Below, piece after piece: positions 9,891 through 22,172 of a stretch of DNA of 64,000 nt (position 1 is its first letter; each line of letters opens with the position of its first letter). The DNA is from Cacajao melanocephalus (taxonomy: Eukaryota; Chordata; Mammalia; Primates; Pitheciidae): positions 39,146 to 103,145 of the forward strand of contig CAUYLG010076729.1 in assembly GCA_963573385.1 (NCBI GenBank), written 5' to 3'. The position numbers and the translations under genes were made by a program. Under the pieces are notes generated by a model that did not search any database, was not told the origin of the DNA, and saw nothing but the letters and a program-made list of their open reading frames with translations.

Positions 9891-10503
9891 TTATAGACCC
9901 TTATCAGGCTGCCTCCAAAGCTGGGACATATTTTGGGACATGGGAAGAGGAAAGGGAGACAAAGGCCACTGCGGATGTAAAAAAATGGAAAACAATATCA
10001 TGCCGAAGAAAGGAGAAGGTGACCGGTGAGACTGGAATGTAGAGGGTGGAGGGCACACAAAGTTTAAAAAGTTATAGGACAAATTAGGAAGGATCTCAAA
10101 TGCCAAACTGTAGAGCTGGTTTTTACTCTATAACTACACTATCCATTACGGTCCCACTTCTCATGGCCATGTAGGTAGTCTGAACTGGCATGTGCTTTGG
10201 ACATAATATTGACACTGGATTTCTAAGACTTAATGTGAAAAAAAAACTCATGTAAATTGTCTGATTAGTAATTTTTATATTAATTCACATTGACATAATA
10301 TTTTGGATGTACTGGATTAGATAAAATATATTATTGAAATTAATTGTACCTGATTTTTTAAGATTTATTTTTAAATATGGCTTCTAAAAAATTAAAATTA
10401 CATTTATCATTCACATTATATTCCTATTGGTCATAGGATGCATTATAAAGCATAGGGAGGGTGAGGCTGGGACTGGCTGCTGCTGGGACTAACCTTTTTC
10501 CTT
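9891..10503. other. No gene; possible very old repeat
   Basis: The stretch 10030-10130 vaguely resembles the same ancient repeat suspected at 60.2 kb. The remainder, including an AT-rich block near 10250-10400, is unassigned. Confidence 0.3.

Positions 10504-10563
<60 letters not shown>
10504..10563. repeat. Compound (AC)n(CT)n microsatellite
   Basis: About 27 bp of AC repeat is followed directly by about 33 bp of CT repeat without interruption. Long perfect dinucleotide tracts of this kind are usually length-polymorphic. Confidence 0.97.
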
Positions 10564-10568
<5 letters not shown>

Positions 10569-11041
10569 CATGTTATTATTATTTTTAAACTCCAGTCTCC
10601 TTAGGAATAGGCCACTCAAGACTCTCATCCTACTAGGAAAAACTCTGAAACGAAAATAATTTAGCCAAATGTTTTTGCAAGAAATAAAGATGGATCCATT
10701 TAGCACTCAGAGAGTGTTTACATCTTAAAGAAAAAAAGTACCTGTGGGGAACAAAGCAATAGCAATGGCTTTGTAAGAAACATAGGTTTCTAAAGTTTTT
10801 ACCCCTGCAGAAAGAGCATTCGAGCATGGAGCTCTGGCTCACAAGATCACAGAGGAGAGCGGCCTCATAGCAGTCACCCAGTGACTCACTCTTGTTTGTC
10901 GTATGGTGCTCCAGTCACTCTGACCTTGGCATTTCATATGGTACCAAGAAATTACTCATATCCTCATCAAAATGGCAACCACCAGAAGGCAGCAACCCCT
11001 CCAAAACTGAGTGGCTTGAGCTGGCTTGCTAGAGTTAGCAC

Positions 11042-11065
11042 AAAAAAAAAAAAAAAAAAAAAAAA
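11042..11065. repeat. Poly(A) run of 24
   Basis: An uninterrupted A tract lies here without a recognisable Alu or L1 body upstream. It may be the remnant tail of a very short retrocopy, or a simple A tract. Confidence 0.9.
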
Positions 11066-11344
11066 GAAAACAAGTAAACAATAAACTCATATTTGATTGT
11101 TATTCAGGCTATCCCATTTTAGTTGTGCTTCGACATTTTGGTATACATGAATGTCTTTTGTGTACATGGATATTTTTCATGGGCATTCTTTTTCTCTCAG
11201 AGGTGATAAACTAGAGTAGTAAGGTGCACTGGGGACACAAAGTCCTAAAGCTTCTTGCAAAAGCTGACTTGGAAATCACTCTATTTAATAAAGGTGGTGA
11301 GAGTTGTAAGGCCAGTCAAAGGATGGAGAGGAGTTATTAACTGG
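11066..11344. other. Single-copy sequence
   Basis: No feature is recognised between the A run and the next MIR. Confidence 0.4.
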
Positions 11345-11500
11345 ATAGTGTGATGCTAAGCAAACAGCACTGGACTGGTAACCAAGAGACCTGGATGGCA
11401 GTTCTTGCTGTGCAACTAGGAAGGTGTACAGCCTTGGGTAATTACTAACTCTTCTACACCCTACATCTCCTCTGTCAGACGAAGACCTTCTAAATTGATG
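11345..11500 (+). mobile_element. MIR SINE, sense
   Basis: 'cagcactggactggtaaccaagagacctgg', 'cagttcttgctgtgcaactagg' and 'cagccttgggtaattac' are the 5' half of MIR in order. Confidence 0.75.
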
Positions 11501-11550
11501 GCGCTCAACCTTTGTTTACCTTCCAGACATGAAGGAGATGAGATACACTC

Positions 11551-11841
11551 TGCTATAGGCTGAGTGTTTGTGTCTCCTCTAAAGTCATACATTGAAACCT
11601 ACTTCCCAGTGGGATGGTATAACAGAGGCCCCAAGAGACCTCCTTCACCCCTCCTGCCATATGAAGACACAGTGACAAGGCACCATCTACGAACAAAGAA
11701 GTGGGCCCTCACAAGACACTGAAACTGTCAGTACCTTGAGCCTGGATTTCCAAGTCTCCCTACCTGTGAGAGACACATTTCTATTGTTTATAAGCCACCT
11801 AGTCTGGTATTCTTGTTACAGGAGCCCAACAAAATAAGACA
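11551..11841 (+). mobile_element. MaLR LTR (MLT1/MST-like), sense, internally deleted
   Basis: It starts 'tgctataggctgagtgtttgtgtc', continues through 'gtgggatggtataacagagg', 'catatgaagacacagtgacaaggc' and 'aagtgggccctcac', and ends '...caacaaaataagaca'. The flanks read CACTC on both sides (11546-11550 and 11840-11844, the latter overlapping the CA end), in keeping with a 5-bp duplication. It is about 290 bp, short for the family because of an internal deletion. Confidence 0.75.
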
Positions 11842-14800
11842 CTCCATTCAGGAACAGTCCCTCCTAATGAAAAAAAGAAAAGATTATGAGCACCTCCTAT
11901 TGGCAGGCACTTATTGTGCATTACAGCAGTAATTTTCAGCTGAAGAAACATGAACCTTGAGTTTCAAAATCTCCAGGTATATAATCTCACTTTTAGAATC
12001 ATAGAGACTGTCTCATTTCTAAGATTTTTTTCTGGTGTTATGAAGATGAAGGAAATGTCTGAGATTCCTTCAACTGGAATTCCATAACAGTGCATTCCCT
12101 TCCTCCCTTTCTTCTTACTCTCATTTCTCCGATCCACGTACCTCATTCTTGGAGACTGCTCCCCGATGGATGTTGATTTGACTAAATTCACTGAGGACGC
12201 TATGCTCCCATGAAGAAGATTTTGTTAAACCAATTTAGTTTACAATTTCCCCAGTGTGGCAAAATGATTTTGATCAGGTGGGCTTTTGATACACGTTGCT
12301 TCTCCCTGGAGATGCCCTACATTCTAGCACTCTTTAGTCTTGATCCACTGGAAAGAACAGGGTAAGTCTATTGTTCACAGTAAATACTCAACCTTTAAAT
12401 GTTTAACTCTCTTCTTAAGGTGCTGTGCAATCTCCTGTCACTCTGTAATTTTAAATAAGGTCAGCTAGCATTTTCTGAACACCTTTTCTACATAAGATTG
12501 GCTTTATATTTGGCAGAAGATAAAGCCAATGTGTGAGAAGTGCTGAAAGGTATAGATGCTAGAAGAACAAGACTGTAGACCATGATCTGTGGTAATGCAA
12601 AATTCATTTTTACACTGAATTTCAGAAATAGGAACTTTATATTGATCCCATGAAGCTCAATCCACAGCAGGTTCTTGTCTACTAGGTGAATAACTTAAAA
12701 AAGTCAAGAAGCTTTAAATTTCTTGTATTATTGACAGAGTCCTCTACAAGGAAGGTGAACAAAAGTGTAATATGTTTCAATCATGAAGTAGCCAGATCTG
12801 CAGACTGCATGCTTTCAAATAACATAGTAACCTAAAAAATCTAGACTTGCAATAGGTAAGAAAATAACTTGGATGATATTCACACTGCAAAAATAAAAGA
12901 GTGTTTATGTGTAGCTAGGAATATTAGATAAAACTGCATAAGAAAATATTCTGGCTCTAGGATGTTCTTAGGAATTCGGATCTGAGATGGTTTCTGGAAA
13001 GCAGGTAGGCTTTGGGAAGAGGGGGAGTCAGGGACATTTCCACAAAAGAAAATAAAATCAGCAAAACACAATAATCAGAAAGGAGAGGGAAGCCTTGTAA
13101 AACAGTTTGTAGACTGGTTTGACTGGGGCAAAGGGGTCAAGCTGAGGTGTAATAAGCAATATAGATTAAGGACTGGATCTTTGAGTGCTCTGAATGTCAA
13201 CATAAAAGATCTATTTTATTATGTAGGCAATACATTTTCTGATAAGAGAATACCAGTTTACCACTAGACCAAAAAATGCTGAGTTAGCAGTTGTGCTGAA
13301 TTAATCCTATACTAGGTCACAGAAGAGCAATTTTGATTTCAGAATTGGTAGAGACCTTGAAGTTCTTGTACTCCGAAAAGAAGTAGTCTTTGCTTGCTTT
13401 AGATGGAGCAGAGAAATTGGCAAATCAAAGGACATTAAAAAGGATAAAAGGAATGAAAATAAGGGGGACAGACAAAACAAGAAGGAGAATATGGTATCTA
13501 TCACTAGAAAGACTCTCGTCTAACTCCTTTTATGGAGCTAGTTGTTAAGTGCCAAGAAAGAAAAAAGGAGTAAATTTCAGCCCTGGGCATCATAAGAGAC
13601 GTTCCCTTGGCAGCATTCGTACCTACGCACATCTGGTTCCTACCTCTGCAGATCGAAACACCTATTTAAAGAAATACAAAATGCCAAAATTACCATTTTT
13701 AACTAGTAAGCTCTCTTTCAGTTGAGTTACCCTGTTGCCAAAAACACCCTCTTGCTCTTTTTGGAATTTTAATGTTTTCTTTTTGAGCCCTTTTTACTGG
13801 TAGAAGAGATAAGATTTCACAAGCTAATTGAATACGTGCAGCGTAACTGTTAACAGTCTCCCTTGTTGAAATCCAGGGAGCTGAAAATACTTTCTTTTTA
13901 GCTCTTCTGACAACATGAAAAAAAAAAGAGCCTTAGTTTCTAAATGAAACTGCTCAAAGAGGAAAAACCTAGTAAAACAAATCAGTAATTTCTCACTGGT
14001 TTTCTTAAATGATAAACTAATGAATTTAAAATTCCCCATCCAGTTGCTATGATGTGCGCTATTTAATGGCACAGAACTCAAGACACCTGGATTACAACAC
14101 TTGGTTTAGTTATTAATATTTTCAGGAGAGGTGGGAACGGTAGACATAGACATGTGTTTTTACCTCTCTAAACAACAAGGCTTAGTAAAATGAGGTAAAA
14201 TTACTTTCTATTTTCTGTTAAAATAATGAGAGACTTGATTCAGAATATTAAAAAGTTAAGAAATTTTGGAGAAAGTTTTCATGCACATGCTGGAGAAATG
14301 ATTTTTCATGATCCTGTCTAAATATGTAAGGACATATATGGATGTATAACACAAATACACACAAACATTTAAACATCGTGTCTTAGTTCTATGAATCTGA
14401 AGGCCAAGAAGGACCTCCAGTTTGTTTACACAGATTCCCATGATAATTTAATAGACAGAATCTGGAGATAACTGTATTTACAGATAGGTATGTTATCAGG
14501 TTTACTAATTTATGACAAAGAGTAGATAAGTAGAAGCTTGACAGGTTATAGAGAAGTTACCTCCATAAAGTATGGGTTGATCAGACGCATCAAAAGTTTT
14601 AAAGTTTATCTTGACAAGAACATTGTTTTCTTGGAGACCAAACTCATTGATTGTAGAATACTCTTTAAAGTCTAGGTGGATTTAAGAAGGAACTGGTGGC
14701 TTATTTAATATCCACTTATCAGTGGTTGAAAACACAGATGAACTCCAAGTTCTACCAGGGAAAACTGAAAGACCAAGAATTTCCAAAAGCACTGCCAGGT

Positions 14801-15275
14801 TTCCAGTTGGTTGGTGTCAGGCTGACATTGCACTTCCTTCAGCAGCAGTGATTGAGGAATCACAGCAGAGAAATCATACCGGAGAAACAAAATGAGGGAA
14901 AAAATGAAAGACTTCAAAGAGGTAAATGAAAATAAAAAAAATTACCTCATGCAAAAGCAAACTCTAAAAAGCAGAACCAAAAAATATAAAACTTTCTTTT
15001 CCCTAAAATATAAATGAGGCCATCTGCCAAGATATAGAACTTGAGTGATAGAGTCATTTTTAAACAGACGTAGAATTGTTTTTTTATTTAGTCTCTTTTA
15101 TACAGCAATTTTTTTTGTATAGTGATAGGAAAAAAATTAGTATAAAGCTATGCAGCTTGGAAATAAGATTACTTGGGGATATGTTTATTATATTGAAGGG
15201 AAACTAGCAAGACTATGAATAATAGTGGATGAGACTAGATACCTAAGAGAGATACTCCTAGATATCCCCAAAAAA
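11842..15275. other. Long stretch without a recognised gene
   Basis: Mostly single-copy sequence. The interval 13090-13240 ('aaggactggatctttgagtgctctgaatgtc', 'ttattatgtaggcaatac') resembles the very old repeat suspected at 60.2 kb. Nothing else is supported. Confidence 0.35.
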
Positions 15276-15436
15276 TGATGTTTCTCAAACTTTATTGTGC
15301 ATTTGAATTCCCTAGGAATCTGGATAAAACACAGATTCTAATTTACCAGCTCTGGAACTGGGCTGAGAGTCTGCATTTCTAACAGGCTCCTCAGTGATCC
15401 TGATGTTCAGCATCCCTTCACCACATATTGTTAGAA
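15276..15436 (+). mobile_element. MER5A-type DNA transposon (hAT-Charlie)
   Basis: 'tttctcaaactttattgtgcatttgaattccctagg', 'aaaacacagattc' and 'gagagtctgcatttctaacaggctcctcagtgatcctgatg' follow the MER5A consensus order. It is non-autonomous and codes for no transposase. Confidence 0.8.
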
Positions 15437-15704
15437 ATAAACAGTAACAATTAAAATTATTAGAATAGTCAGCCCTAAAAAATTAACCCAATTATTGGTC
15501 CTGAATGACAGGATCGCTCAGCTGTAGAGACAGAGGTATCAAACACCCAGTGTTGGAAGCCACAAACTTTAAGATTATTAAGTTGATTTCCTCTTATCTC
15601 ATGACATTATACTAACTGCCTTTTGATTGTAATTCGATGTCTTGTACAGATTTCCTCTAGAGCAAATTGTGCTGGTTAGTCAACCCAACTCCTGCAGGAA
15701 GATG
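15437..15704. other. Single-copy sequence
   Basis: No feature is recognised in this interval. Confidence 0.4.
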
Positions 15705-16065
15705 ACAGTATGGAAAGAGATTGGGCTTTGAAGCAGACAGAATAGGATCTGTTAGATATGTTGTTAATGATGACGAGTGGTGGAAACAAGATGAGGATGA
15801 TGATGATAGTGACAACAGGCATTTTACTGTGTGCCTATCATGTGCCAGACACTGTGCTTAGTGATTTACACATATTAGATCAATCTTATGACTTAATTCT
15901 GGCACTCTTGACAGATAAGAAAACCCAAAGTTATAGAGCTAGTAATGGTCTGTACGAGACTTAAATTCATCACTGTCCAGATCCAAATTGATCCCAGCAG
16001 GAAAAGACCCTTTCATTATAATTGTTACTAAAGTAGGCACTCAATAAATGGTAATTATTTGTTTT
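15705..16065. mobile_element. MIR complex: antisense MIR between sense MIR ends
   Basis: Sense MIR 5' text ('gtatggaaagagattgggctttgaagcagacag', 15708-15742) is followed by antisense MIR (about 15795-15990: 'tgtgtgcctatcatgtgccagacactgtgc', 'gataagaaaacccaaag'). A sense MIR 3' tail then follows ('aagtaggcactcaataaatggtaatt', 16031-16057). A run of ATG/GAT triplets lies at 15766-15810. The order suggests one MIR landed inside another. Confidence 0.6.
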
Positions 16066-17879
16066 CTTTATTATATAGAGCTTATCTATGTGGTTCTATT
16101 TGAATCCCTCGTGCATTTGGTTCACATGAGTCAGACTCCATAGCCTTATCAACTTGAATAATACTGACTTCTTGAATCTATAAAGCTGAGGACTAAACTC
16201 CTAATCATAGTAAAGCCATCCGAGGGAGTCTATCTGAGCAATATTTTAAAAAATTCAATCCAGATAAATGAAACGTTTCTGAGAGATTTACACCAAAGAA
16301 TTATTAATTTTTCTATCTATAAGTTTTTCTCTGAAACTTTTTTTTATATAAATCCAACCATTTGAGCTTGGCTAGGTATTTTCCTTATAAAGGGAATTTA
16401 CGTTTTTCCCTCTTATTTTTAACTAAACGATTTCTAAAGTAATTGTTGGAGTCCAATCTCCAACACAACCAGCTTGAAGTGAATGTGATGAAAGGTAAGC
16501 ATTGCCAGTGGCATTAAGCATATGGATCTTAGTGGATGTTGGAAATGGTCAAGCACATACTACAACTTAGCAAAGCTCTCCTTTCATGAAGGTCAATATC
16601 AATAGACTTTTATGATGTCATATCTCTGAAGGATATTGTGTGCCCAAACCACATATTTGTATATAAAAGACACATAGTGACCAAATGGCTCCTCCCATTT
16701 TCCCGACTACTGAAAAGCCCATCCTAAGACAGCAGACAGGCTAAATGAATGGTCAGTTATAAAAAGCTAACCACAGAGCGAAGATCCAGTTTCAAGTAAA
16801 TGGACTAAAATATAGAGAAACCAGCTATGAGTTTTAGCATGGATCATATTTTCCTCTTAGCCATCTAATACAAAACTGCGGTAACTTTAATCTAATTCTT
16901 GTGCTAAGAAGGCTGAGCATGTCCTGCCAGTGTTCACTTCAGCCCCGGAAAAGAGAGATAAATGTTTCTGTCATTATTCAAATCGAATGCACCTTTTTTG
17001 GTTTCGCATTTTCTAAGAGGTCCTTTTCTTAAATTTCCATTTGTACAGAACACAGCTATTTGATTTATTTTGATTATTTTTAAGTTTAGTATGCACATTT
17101 TCACTCTAGAGAAATAAGAAACTTTTCAATTAAAAGTACCTTGCCTTTGTGCATGCAAAAAACCTTACATTGATGTGGTCAGGGCAGAGAAGGGCAGAGA
17201 GCTCCACCAGGACTGACTAATGGGTACCACAGGGTTCACATGTCTTGACTTTTCCTAAAGTAGTGCAGGGGGCAGAGTCATGGTGAAAAGACTCATGACA
17301 CCTACCACCATCACCTTAAGCCATCTAGCAGTAGGACAACAGCACGTGTTTCTAATGATGATCTGAATTAATAAACAACAGCTGTAGCTAACCAATAACA
17401 AGCTAATAAGTAAACTGAAGTTATTAAGTCCCGGGGAGGCTTCCTGGTATCTGACACCTCTGTTCAATTTTACCTACTTTACTTCCCCCTTCTTCTTCCT
17501 TTTTACATCCACATACTTGCATTTTTCCTTTTCCCTATACTTGATTTAGTTCAGTGAAGAAATGGATCAGCTGATATTCACAATCTTCTGCTCTCAATAT
17601 CAAAGAAAGTATAAACATAGGTGGATTCCATCAGAGATGAAGGAATCTCTCATTCTCAGTGTAATTTACTGGGCAGCCAGTCTGGAGGGGGCATGCTTAT
17701 CAATACAGAGTCTCCCAAAATATTTTTTAGTCAATCTTCTTTTGATGGGGTGCCAAGATTTTTTTTTTTTACTACAATTTTACTTCCCTCTGCAAGACCT
17801 TATTTTTGCAGTCTCTTAAAACTATTCAATGACTGTCATTGTTTATCATACATTAGATTCATATAAGGACATTTTAAAA
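16066..17879. other. Long stretch without a recognised gene
   Basis: AT-rich single-copy-like sequence. No repeat, RNA or coding signal is supported. Confidence 0.4.
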
Positions 17880-17995
17880 ATAAGAACATCTGGGACTCAT
17901 GTAGCACCTTTTGAATTGGGACTCTAAAGGGTTTGGGGCAGGGCATCTGTATTTTGAAGAGGCACTACAGGCAATTCTGGAAGGTGACTAGGACA
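17880..17995 (+). mobile_element. MER5/Charlie-like fragment
   Basis: 'gggtttggggcagggcatctgtattttgaagag' and the trailing 'caggcaattctgga' resemble the right half of hAT-Charlie MITEs of the MER5 type. The left part is too diverged to place. Confidence 0.5.
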
Positions 17996-18075
17996 GAGAA
18001 CGATTTGCTGTTTCAAAATGAATTCCTTGTTCTGAGCTGATCATAACACTACATAAAGCTTGGCCTTAAAAGAAG

Positions 18076-18345
18076 TCTCAGCAAACTAACACAGGAACAG
18101 AAAACCAAACACCACGTGTTCTCACTCAGAAGTGGTAGTTGAGCAATGAGAACACATGGACACAGGGAGGGGAACATCACACACCGGGGCCTGTCCGGGG
18201 GTGGGGGTTAGGGGAGGGATAGCATTAGGGGAAATGTAGATGACAGGTTGATGAAAGCTGCAAACCACCATGGCGCATGTACACCTACATAACAAACCTG
18301 CGTGTTCTGAACATGTATCCCAGAAATTAAAGTATAATAAAAAAA
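18076..18345 (+). mobile_element. L1 3' end (primate L1P type), 5'-truncated
   Basis: It runs 'gtctcagcaaactaacacagg', 'tgagaacacatggacacaggg', 'gaacatcacacaccggggcctg', a G-rich tract, 'accaccatggcgcatgtacacc' and 'aattaaagtataataa' plus an A-rich tail. Only about 270 bp of the element remain. No clear target duplication was found. Confidence 0.9.
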
Positions 18346-18724
18346 CAAATAAAATACAGTTTCAATGTCTTTTCCTAAAAGTATAATTTAAAATCAAAGC
18401 CACTTTTACATAATGTGAAGTGTTAGTATTATGGAATAAATGGTGGTCAATATTGTCAAAATCAATCATCTTTTTATAATTTCCTTAATCAGTAATTTAT
18501 TAAAGGATACTCTGGCATTATGTTTTCTAAAAATTTAATGAATAAAAATTTACATTTTTACTATCAAAAAAAAGAAGAAGATTCACATAACAGTTTGAAA
18601 AGAAGCCCTGATGGGTATTAAAGAAAATTTGGTTTTCCTGGAAAAGTCATACACTTTTATGAGCACATAGAAAAAACAGCTTTTTTTTTTTTATAGCTCT
18701 GTTTCTTAAATACCTAGTCTAACT

Positions 18725-18855
18725 TAGGAGACTGAGGCTGAAGGACCCCTTGAGCCCAGGAGATCAAGGCTGCAAATAGCTATGATCATGTCACTGTACC
18801 CCAGCCTGGGCAACAGAGTGAGGCCCTGTCTCAAAAACAAAAACAACAACAAAAT
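18725..18855 (+). mobile_element. Alu right-arm fragment, sense
   Basis: 'ttaggagactgaggctgaagg', 'gagcccaggagatcaaggctgc' and 'ccagcctgggcaacagagtgag' belong to the right arm of an old AluJ-like copy. It ends in an A/C-rich tail (CAAAAACAAC units). Confidence 0.8.
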
Positions 18856-20394
18856 CTTGTTTACCTTTCAGTTGCATGCCAATTAAGGACTTGATGTCCA
18901 AAATTTGAATCCATTTCACAATTATGTAACCCTTGTACTTAATTTCTATTTCAGTGTTTTTTTAAAAATAACTTACTCTTGCTACAGAAACAGAAAAATG
19001 ACCATATAAACTTGTGAACTTGTTAAAATAGATCTAAGATTTCTAAATAATGCTGTGTTTCCAGAAAAATATCTAGCTTTCAAGAAAATTTACAAGGCAA
19101 ATATAGAAATTGATTAATGCAATTTCAATAGATTGATTAGAATTAACAAAATCATATAAAAAACAAGTTTTGAAGGTGACTGTTACCACTAAAAATCCAG
19201 GTAATAATATACACAGTGTTTCTGCTTGCACTTTTGTTCTTAGAATGACTTACATAAGAGATTCTGCCTTAATAAGAACAAGCAGTGGCTAATAGGTAAT
19301 CATTTGGTATTTCAGAAGTAACTGGATGATCATTATTATGCATGAGATAAGTGGTTAGCCTAGATAACTCTTAACGATTTCTAATTCAGAGATCCTAAGA
19401 AGAAAAAAAATCTTAAAATTTTCACCATGGACCTGAGTGCTCTCAATAATTTCAAGAACAAAATTTCAAAAACATCTTACTAGTAATTGAATGAGTGACT
19501 TAGACCATGACTCAGAGGCTGAAGCAATTCTCTGTCACTATTTTACTAATTTAAGTTGGGTAGGATTTTCTCTTATGTAGGTGTCAATTAAGTTGTACTT
19601 GGTACAAAGATAAAGTAGAGCAAAACAATGACTATAAATGCCAAGTAAGTATAATGATGGTACCTATACTGTTAAACAAGCTTTCATAAGATAATATAGG
19701 GAGAGTCTTTATAGCAGTTCATGCCATGTAGCATGGGCTAAATAAATGATAATGAGGATGGTGGTGATATTAGTTGTGGCAGTGCATCTGTGGAGGTTAA
19801 AATATTGTTTGGGCAGTATTTTGTCTATGATATGATATACCAAAAAAACTGTCTATACCTTTCCAGCAAAGGCACCCCAGAATTGTACTTATTTATCATA
19901 TTATTTAAAAGACCATTCCTCTTTATTGTTGCTGAAAATACTGATAAGTGACCTTAAATATGGTATAGCTCCAAAGGCACACTTTCCTTAACTTCCTTTA
20001 CTCAATACCTTTAATGAGCCATAACCTGCTCTTCACTAATTTCTTAGAGGAAAAAAATGCCTGAGTGATTGATTATTTTACTACACCATGGTTTGATGAC
20101 ACAGCAAATTGATTTGTTCAGAGACAAATCTCACCTCTGTGGCCACAGCTTATCATGAAATGTGTTGCTTGCTCTAAAATAAGAGGACCACACAAGAGTA
20201 TTTGGATGGCTCAACCATCTACTACCAAAGAAAACAACTTAAAGCGTGCAGAGAGTCAATGACATTCATCTCTAAATAGGAAAAATAACTATAAAGACAA
20301 AAGTGTTCCAAGCCTGTGGTACAGTAATAATTACGAACTCTGTGGGGAATTTTACAGCTCAGAAATAATCTCTTATTTGTATCTTTATTTCACC
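18856..20394. other. Long stretch without a recognised gene
   Basis: AT-rich single-copy sequence; nothing is recognised. Confidence 0.4.
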
Positions 20395-20565
20395 CTCTTA
20401 CTAGCCTGTGATATTGACAAGGCAGCTATCACTATCTCAACTGACAAGTGGGTAAACTGAAAATCAGAAAATTTAAATTATTTGTCCTGAAATAATGGAG
20501 TTTAACAAGGGGCAGAGCTAGAACATGAAAGCAAATTCTGCTTCTACTCCAATGTTCTCCTTATA
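20395..20565 (-). mobile_element. MIR SINE, antisense
   Basis: 'atctcaactgacaagtgggtaaactgaaaatcag', 'aacaaggggcagagctagaac' and 'tctgcttctactccaatg' are antisense MIR core and 5' end in order. Confidence 0.7.
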
Positions 20566-21499
20566 TCAGTTGATTTCATTTAAAATGATTGAACAATTTA
20601 CCCTATATGCTGGAGGCTGATATCTTTTATAACTTCTTTGTTAGAATTAGAAAGCCCCTATGTGCGTAAGTATACCTGTATAAGGTCATAAACACAGAAG
20701 GCAGGCAAAATTGAAATCAGCTTTCTGTTTCCCAGGCCCAATGCTGCATAATGTAACAGTGAATTCATACATCTGAAGTATCAGCAGGGGTATTCATGGA
20801 TTCCTTAACACCTCCTATAGCTGGTGCTCCTACAGCTCAAATTTATGAAAAGCAGTGTTCCAAAAGACATCTTTGCAAGTGTCAATGATCTAATCAGCTT
20901 TAAGAACACTACCGTAACTCTCAACTAGCATTTTCCCTCATTATGGGGGTTGTGATATTTCCCTCAGATACCCCAGAAACTCCTGAACAATTTTCTGAAG
21001 AATTAAAAATACCCTTGTCATTCAGTGGGGAGAAGAGTTCTGAAAGGTAGAGTTTACTCTGTATCTTGGAAATTCCAGACTAGCTCTCTGGCCCATAGTT
21101 TAATACCAGTCTTATATATCTGCATTAAAGAACTAATTCTGTAAATAATTTTGCTAATCAAATGTAGAGTTCTTTTCCTATCTGGTCCTTTGGTGTATTC
21201 ATTCTTCCCCTCCTTGCTTTTTACACACCTGCCGCATACTTTATGCAATTCATCTTTCTTCTCTCAAGTTCTAGCTAAGTGATATGATTATTTACAGCAA
21301 GGAAAGCCTCACTTCTAATGCTAAAACATAGTCAGCCATGATGGCAGAAACCAAGTACTCCCTTCTTTATTGGTAAAGATGTTTCATTTCTTTAAAAATA
21401 AAATGGGGCCTATTTTTCTTTTAAATAAATCTGAATTCAATAAAATTAGTAAAGTCATAGTTCATTTACATATCTGACTATAATTAATAGTAATGGATC

Positions 21500-21502
<3 letters not shown>
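20566..21502. other. Single-copy sequence
   Basis: No feature is recognised before the microsatellite. Confidence 0.4.
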
Positions 21503-21554
<52 letters not shown>

Positions 21555-21567
21555 GACACACACACAC
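21503..21567. repeat. Compound (TA)n(CA)n microsatellite
   Basis: About 44 bp of uninterrupted TA repeat passes directly into about 20 bp of CA repeat containing one CAGA interruption. Such tracts are prone to slippage. Confidence 0.97.
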
Positions 21568-22009
21568 CCAAGACCAGCCAAGTAACCCAAACTGGCTAAA
21601 TGGCCTCCCAGAATACAGGTAATCTGTGTACCTCTAGTTTGTTTTCCCATCCATCAGAGGAAGCAGTGGTTTTTAGTGAGTACTGATAAAGTGGCTAAAG
21701 AGGTCTAACCATAAAACTTTTGAATTCGAATGCTATTTTTAACTAAATTTTTAACTTAAATAATTATAATACATAATATTTTCATTAGAACACGGTTGCA
21801 CTTTAAAAGGATTTTAATTGCAGGAAAAAAACAGGCTTAGAATAATGGCATAAGAACTAATTCCAGATGAATCCTTTCGTCATTTTAAAAAGAAACACAC
21901 CTAATCTTCTAAAGCCATTAATAAAGTTTCCTGGCCACTTTCCAATGTCAACTGAAATTTTAGGCAATAATCCATATAAATTCACAGTCCTTTGAACTGT
22001 AGTCGTTTC
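21568..22009. other. Single-copy sequence
   Basis: No feature is recognised. Confidence 0.4.
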
Positions 22010-22172
22010 AGGTACAGCCAGCACCTGACTGCAGTCTTATGACCCCCTCAGCTGAGCACTTCACAAATGCCTGACCCAAAGAAACCATGAAAAATAAGAA
22101 ACTCTTATGGCTGTTTTAAGCCACTAAGTTTTGGCATAATTTACTATGAAGCAATGGATAACTAACTTTTTA
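22010..22172 (+). mobile_element. 3' end fragment of the LTR-like family seen at 6560-7880
   Basis: 'cagccagcacctgactgcagtc', 'cctgacccaaagaaaccatg', 'ggctgttttaagccactaagttttggc' and 'aagcaatggataactaac' match the same family's 3' end. The upstream part is absent. Confidence 0.6.

Noticed and set aside
10443..10706. 87-codon minus-strand frame through the microsatellite
   Set aside because: Its core is the (AC)n(CT)n tract read as RERERE and VCVCVC. It has no protein meaning.
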